64,000 nucleotides of DNA from the NCBI GenBank assembly GCA_947846985.1, contig CANTUZ010000002.1:13898087-13962086 (forward strand). The letters are read 5' to 3'. Source of the stretch: Fratercula arctica. Taxonomy: Eukaryota; Chordata; Aves; Charadriiformes; Alcidae. The position numbers and the translations under genes are program-made. Below are positions 60,806 to 64,000 of this stretch, piece after piece. The notes under the pieces are model-generated. The model saw only the letters and a list, made by a program, of their open reading frames with translations, made no database searches and was not told the DNA's origin. The first letter of the stretch is position 1. The number at the start of each line of letters is the position of its first letter.

Positions 60806-62284
60806 ATATTGCAGAAAACGTATCATGAAGAAATCCTTGGGTTAATGCCATACCAAGGCTGAATGTCCGCAATGAATAGTGCGGTGCGGGAGAGATAGAT
60901 TAGCTGGAGACTCAGAAGAAATACAGCTGTATTGGCCTGAAGATAATGAGCTTCTCAGCAAGGTGTATTGACTGTAATACAGCCCTGACAGAAATATCAG
61001 CTCTCAGTTTTGAACTTAGCCTGGCTGTGGCCCCCCCCGGCTCTGGCAGTTTTGAATATTCCTGGTTCTGCAAGGCAGGTATGCATTCAGTGACTTTCAG
61101 CAAGCGATTTAATCTCACTCTATTACTGTGCTTTCTTCTAAAATATTATTATTTTGGAAATTATGCAAATTTATTTCTGTCTGTCTGTGCAAATTGCAGT
61201 TGATCTATCTAGAAATCCCTCTCTTTTTATATATTAGAATAGGGCCATGTGTTACAGTATCTAAATGTCACTTTGAGAGAAATAATAAACAATAATGAAA
61301 CTGGTCAGAGGCTGTGGGTAAGTAAAGTCTGTATGACTCCGTGAAAAATTGTGTTGGTGTTTCTCAATCTGTGGTCAAAATAGCACTGGTAGTCAGTAAA
61401 ACACCAGAAAACAGACAACAAAACTGAAGAAAATGTGTGTATTTTTAAATAGATACTTTCCCACTCATGCAAGCCAGGAAACAAAACAATATGATGGAAA
61501 ATATAAACAATAAATGAACATTATAGTTTAACTTAGTTTTTACCAAGAAAAAACCCCCACAAATTATGGCAGTACTTAAATACATGGATGTTTATTTTTT
61601 TTCCAGAGGTTAAATAATTCTTTAATTATAACAGGCTGAGAAACTCTGCTTCGGTTAGCCTCTAGCTGAAAAAGGCACCACAGAATATCTTTCCAGGAAA
61701 AAAATGAACATAACCAAGGTATTTCCTTCAGAATCTGTACTAACTTCCAGAGAAACCCTTTCATAAATTTTATAGCTTCAGAGAACTTATAGAAAAGCTC
61801 ATCTAAGCAACTTTTGGAAGAAAAATAATAATAAGCACTTAAAAATAATTATTGCATGAATTTATATATAATATGACTATCATAATAATAGTTAAAATAA
61901 AAATAATTTATAAAACCTTATAAAATCCCTCTTACTAATAAGAGGCCTGTGCAGTGTAGTGTATCTAGTTCACCTTAAAGAAGGAAAGGAAGGAATCCCT
62001 GTTCCTACCTAGCTTTTTTTTTTTACCCAGCAATTTCATATTTGTGCATTGTGGTGCAGGTTCAGATGCACCTCAAAGAACTTTTCTAGCCTGCCTAGTA
62101 ACCAGGAATGATTAAAGCCTCAGTGGAGTGCAAAGAGCTCTGCTAAATGCTTCTCCCTTCTACCCAAGGGTAGCCTGCTTGGAATGAAATATAACAGGCT
62201 TACACAACTGAAACCCCAAGAGACCACTTTGCCACTTTTGAATATTAGTTTATCATCACCCAACAAAGCCAGCTACTTAAATGC

Positions 62285-62320
62285 AAACCACCACCACACA
62301 CAGACACACACCCCACCCCA
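62285..62320. repeat. CA/CCA-rich simple repeat
   Basis: aaccaccaccacacacag followed by acacacaccccacccca, an impure CA-rich run. Confidence 0.85.
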
Positions 62321-63294
62321 ATTTGCCCAGGAGGGCCGAACTGTGAGAACTTTACTGAAATCAGTGTAAGTCACTAGAAACTCACACCCTGTGTATCACT
62401 CGAGGCTTGTCTCTTCATCAGTGTAACACCTCATGAGAAATGTTCAGGGATTCTGGTCCAGTGCTAACTCAGAAGAAAGCATGACAAATCCTGAGTCACT
62501 CACAGCATTTCTTTCAGCACATGAGTATTTAGACATTGCCTTTTCCCCTGCAACACTCCCTTCTAAGCACAGTCTGAGTTAACCCACTTTTCTCTAATAA
62601 GATCTGAGGCCAGCCTTGCTTTTACTATGTTTCCTCCAAATGGGACCATTATTGTCTGGGTTTTAGCTGGTCAATTTTTATTCATCCAATGAAAGTATAT
62701 CTCATCTTCTCTTTTCTAAAATATTCTGAAATAAACACTGAAACATATAGAACAACCCTATGTGGTTAAGGGAAACATACTTATTTTAGTTAGAATTTTA
62801 AAAAGGGGAAATTAATTTCAATGCATTAGAACTGCTGCTCAGAGATTTATACTGTGGTCTGATAGACAACTACACACAAACCACGCCATTATCATCCCAG
62901 CTAAGCAAGGCGTTTGGACTTTTCACAGCAGAAGAGCACTGGTAATTGATTGCAGGTGTTTCGGGCAATGAGCAACACTGGGATACTTCACTCCTTCAGC
63001 CTGCCTCAAACAACACTGCCCCAGCAGGAGGATGCATGGGGCTGGTCTGTTTGGCAGGTATTAAATACACAAAGCATTTGGAAAATAACTAGCTCATAAC
63101 TTGCTGTAAGATCTCGTTCTCACAAATATTTCTTCTATGGATTTATAAAGGTTTGTGACTTTGTTTGCCTTTCTCAGTAGGAATCTCCTGTATTTAAGAA
63201 GATGCAAATAAAGGTTTAGATTTGTAAAATGTAGAATGTGTAAGGAAGTTCTGGGCATCTGTAAGGCTGAAGAAAGGAAAGGACAGGAGGGGAG

Positions 63295-63350
63295 GTATTT
63301 GGCCAGATCTGGCACAGGTGGCGTAAGAGTAAATCGTAATGGAATATCAA
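63295..63350. repeat. Possible ancient sauropsid repeat
   Basis: ggccagatctggcacaggtg, then gcgtaagagtaaatcgtaat and ggaatatcaactttg, follow the order of the old 'ggccagatcctcagctggtgtaaatc...agctccattgaagtc' repeat. Tentative. Confidence 0.4.
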
Positions 63351-64000
63351 CTTTGACCAGATGAAAAGCGTGTAAGGCCCTCTTGATTCTTTTGCTATAT
63401 ACTTGTCCCTCCATGGTACAAGATCTAATGCTTTGGTTTGTTTAAGAACCGTAATTGACTTTGCTTAGGGACCAAAGTCTCACTTAAAATAAAAATCTAA
63501 AATGTAATGAAATATGACATTTGATGCAATGAAATACTTTGTTTAATATTAAGGAGTCTTATTTTGTCTTAAAAGTAGCCAAGGATTATTGTCCTTTGAA
63601 ATTAAAACTGAAAATCTTGCCCTAGAAAATGACAGGAACCAGTTAAACAGTTAACTTTTGGAGAACAGTAGATGAAGAGCAAGATTTGTTGCTTAGTCTT
63701 ATTTGGGCTGGTTGACAGCTGGACCCTGTTGAAGCAAATGGTTTATGATGAATTAGTTCTAGGGCTGGAAGAACTGCTCATCTCACAAAACTAGCTCCTG
63801 AATTTCATTAAAATTTACAGTTGTATTTCTGGTGAGTGAATTAACATCGGAAAAAAAGATCATGAATCTATTCAGTCTTCCAGCCAGGTCTGAGTGGCTT
63901 GTGCCATTTCTGCTCTTCAGGGGGTTATTTTGAATCCTGACCAGTTCAGAGCCCTGGATGAGATTATTCTTCTGTGGTCCCTGGCAGTGCACACAATTCA

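Larger units (their letters stand above)
51646..64000. other. Long AT-rich stretch without recognised genes
   Basis: No gene recognised in 12.4 kb. Noted inside are an inverted repeat at 53200-53277, an A-rich tandem at 54508-54581, a C15 run at 57695-57709, a T-rich tract at 58408-58460, MIR-like relics near 59105 and 60715, a CA-rich run at 62285-62320 and possible ancient repeats at 56110-56160, 58155-58210 and 63295-63350. The frame at 53196-53555 (119 codons, GTG start) and the one at 57711-58136 have no recognisable domains. Confidence 0.55.

Noticed and set aside
1..64000. CRISPR array, operon, or prokaryotic defence system
   Set aside because: No regularly spaced repeats, no bacterial-length genes and no ribosome-binding organisation. 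The mobile elements are avian CR1.

Overview
This looks like an AT-rich, gene-poor stretch of a bird genome. It is probably part of a gene desert or one large intron. The assignment to birds rests on the mobile-element content. At least ten clear fragments of CR1, the dominant avian LINE, are present. Most end in the CR1 3' signature, a TTCCAACC-type core followed by ATTCTATG or TTCTGTGA octamers. I saw no L1, no Alu-like SINE and no recognisable LTR retrovirus. By my coordinates CR1 covers about 7% of the window. No bacterial gene organisation exists here. The open frames are short, carry no recognisable domain, and many start at GTG or TTG, as expected by chance in a eukaryotic non-coding sequence. 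The only frames with a protein identity I trust are broken pieces of CR1 ORF2.

Layout. 1-4.2 kb: AT-rich DNA with one short CR1 tail and an ancient repeat near 3.1 kb. 4.2-8.4 kb: two closely related CR1 copies in opposite orientation, separated by poly-T, a T13/G15 tract and a modestly GC-richer patch. 8.4-13.8 kb: unique AT-rich sequence with two ancient sauropsid-type repeats. 13.8-14.35 kb: a CR1 whose endonuclease start lies next to its 3' part with the reverse transcriptase missing. 16.6-23.4 kb: the densest CR1 cluster, including a convergent pair (18.55-19.51 kb plus, 19.85-20.59 kb minus). 23.4-31.6 kb: mostly unique, with a CA microsatellite and scattered old repeats. 31.6-32.0 kb: one more CR1. 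32-64 kb: almost free of CR1 (one 75-base tail at 51.6 kb). It holds a perfect 28-bp palindrome at 38.1 kb, a duplicated kappaB-like sequence at 34.95 kb, a GC-rich island at 41.5-41.7 kb, and several probable MIR/CORE-SINE relics at 39.5, 59.1 and 60.7 kb.

Nothing here forms a pathway or operon. If the region has a function, the most reasonable guess is cis-regulation in the CR1-poor right half, and the sequence alone does not prove that. I found no previously undescribed gene system. The strongest oddities are the 28-bp perfect palindrome, the CR1-poor right half and the GC-rich island.
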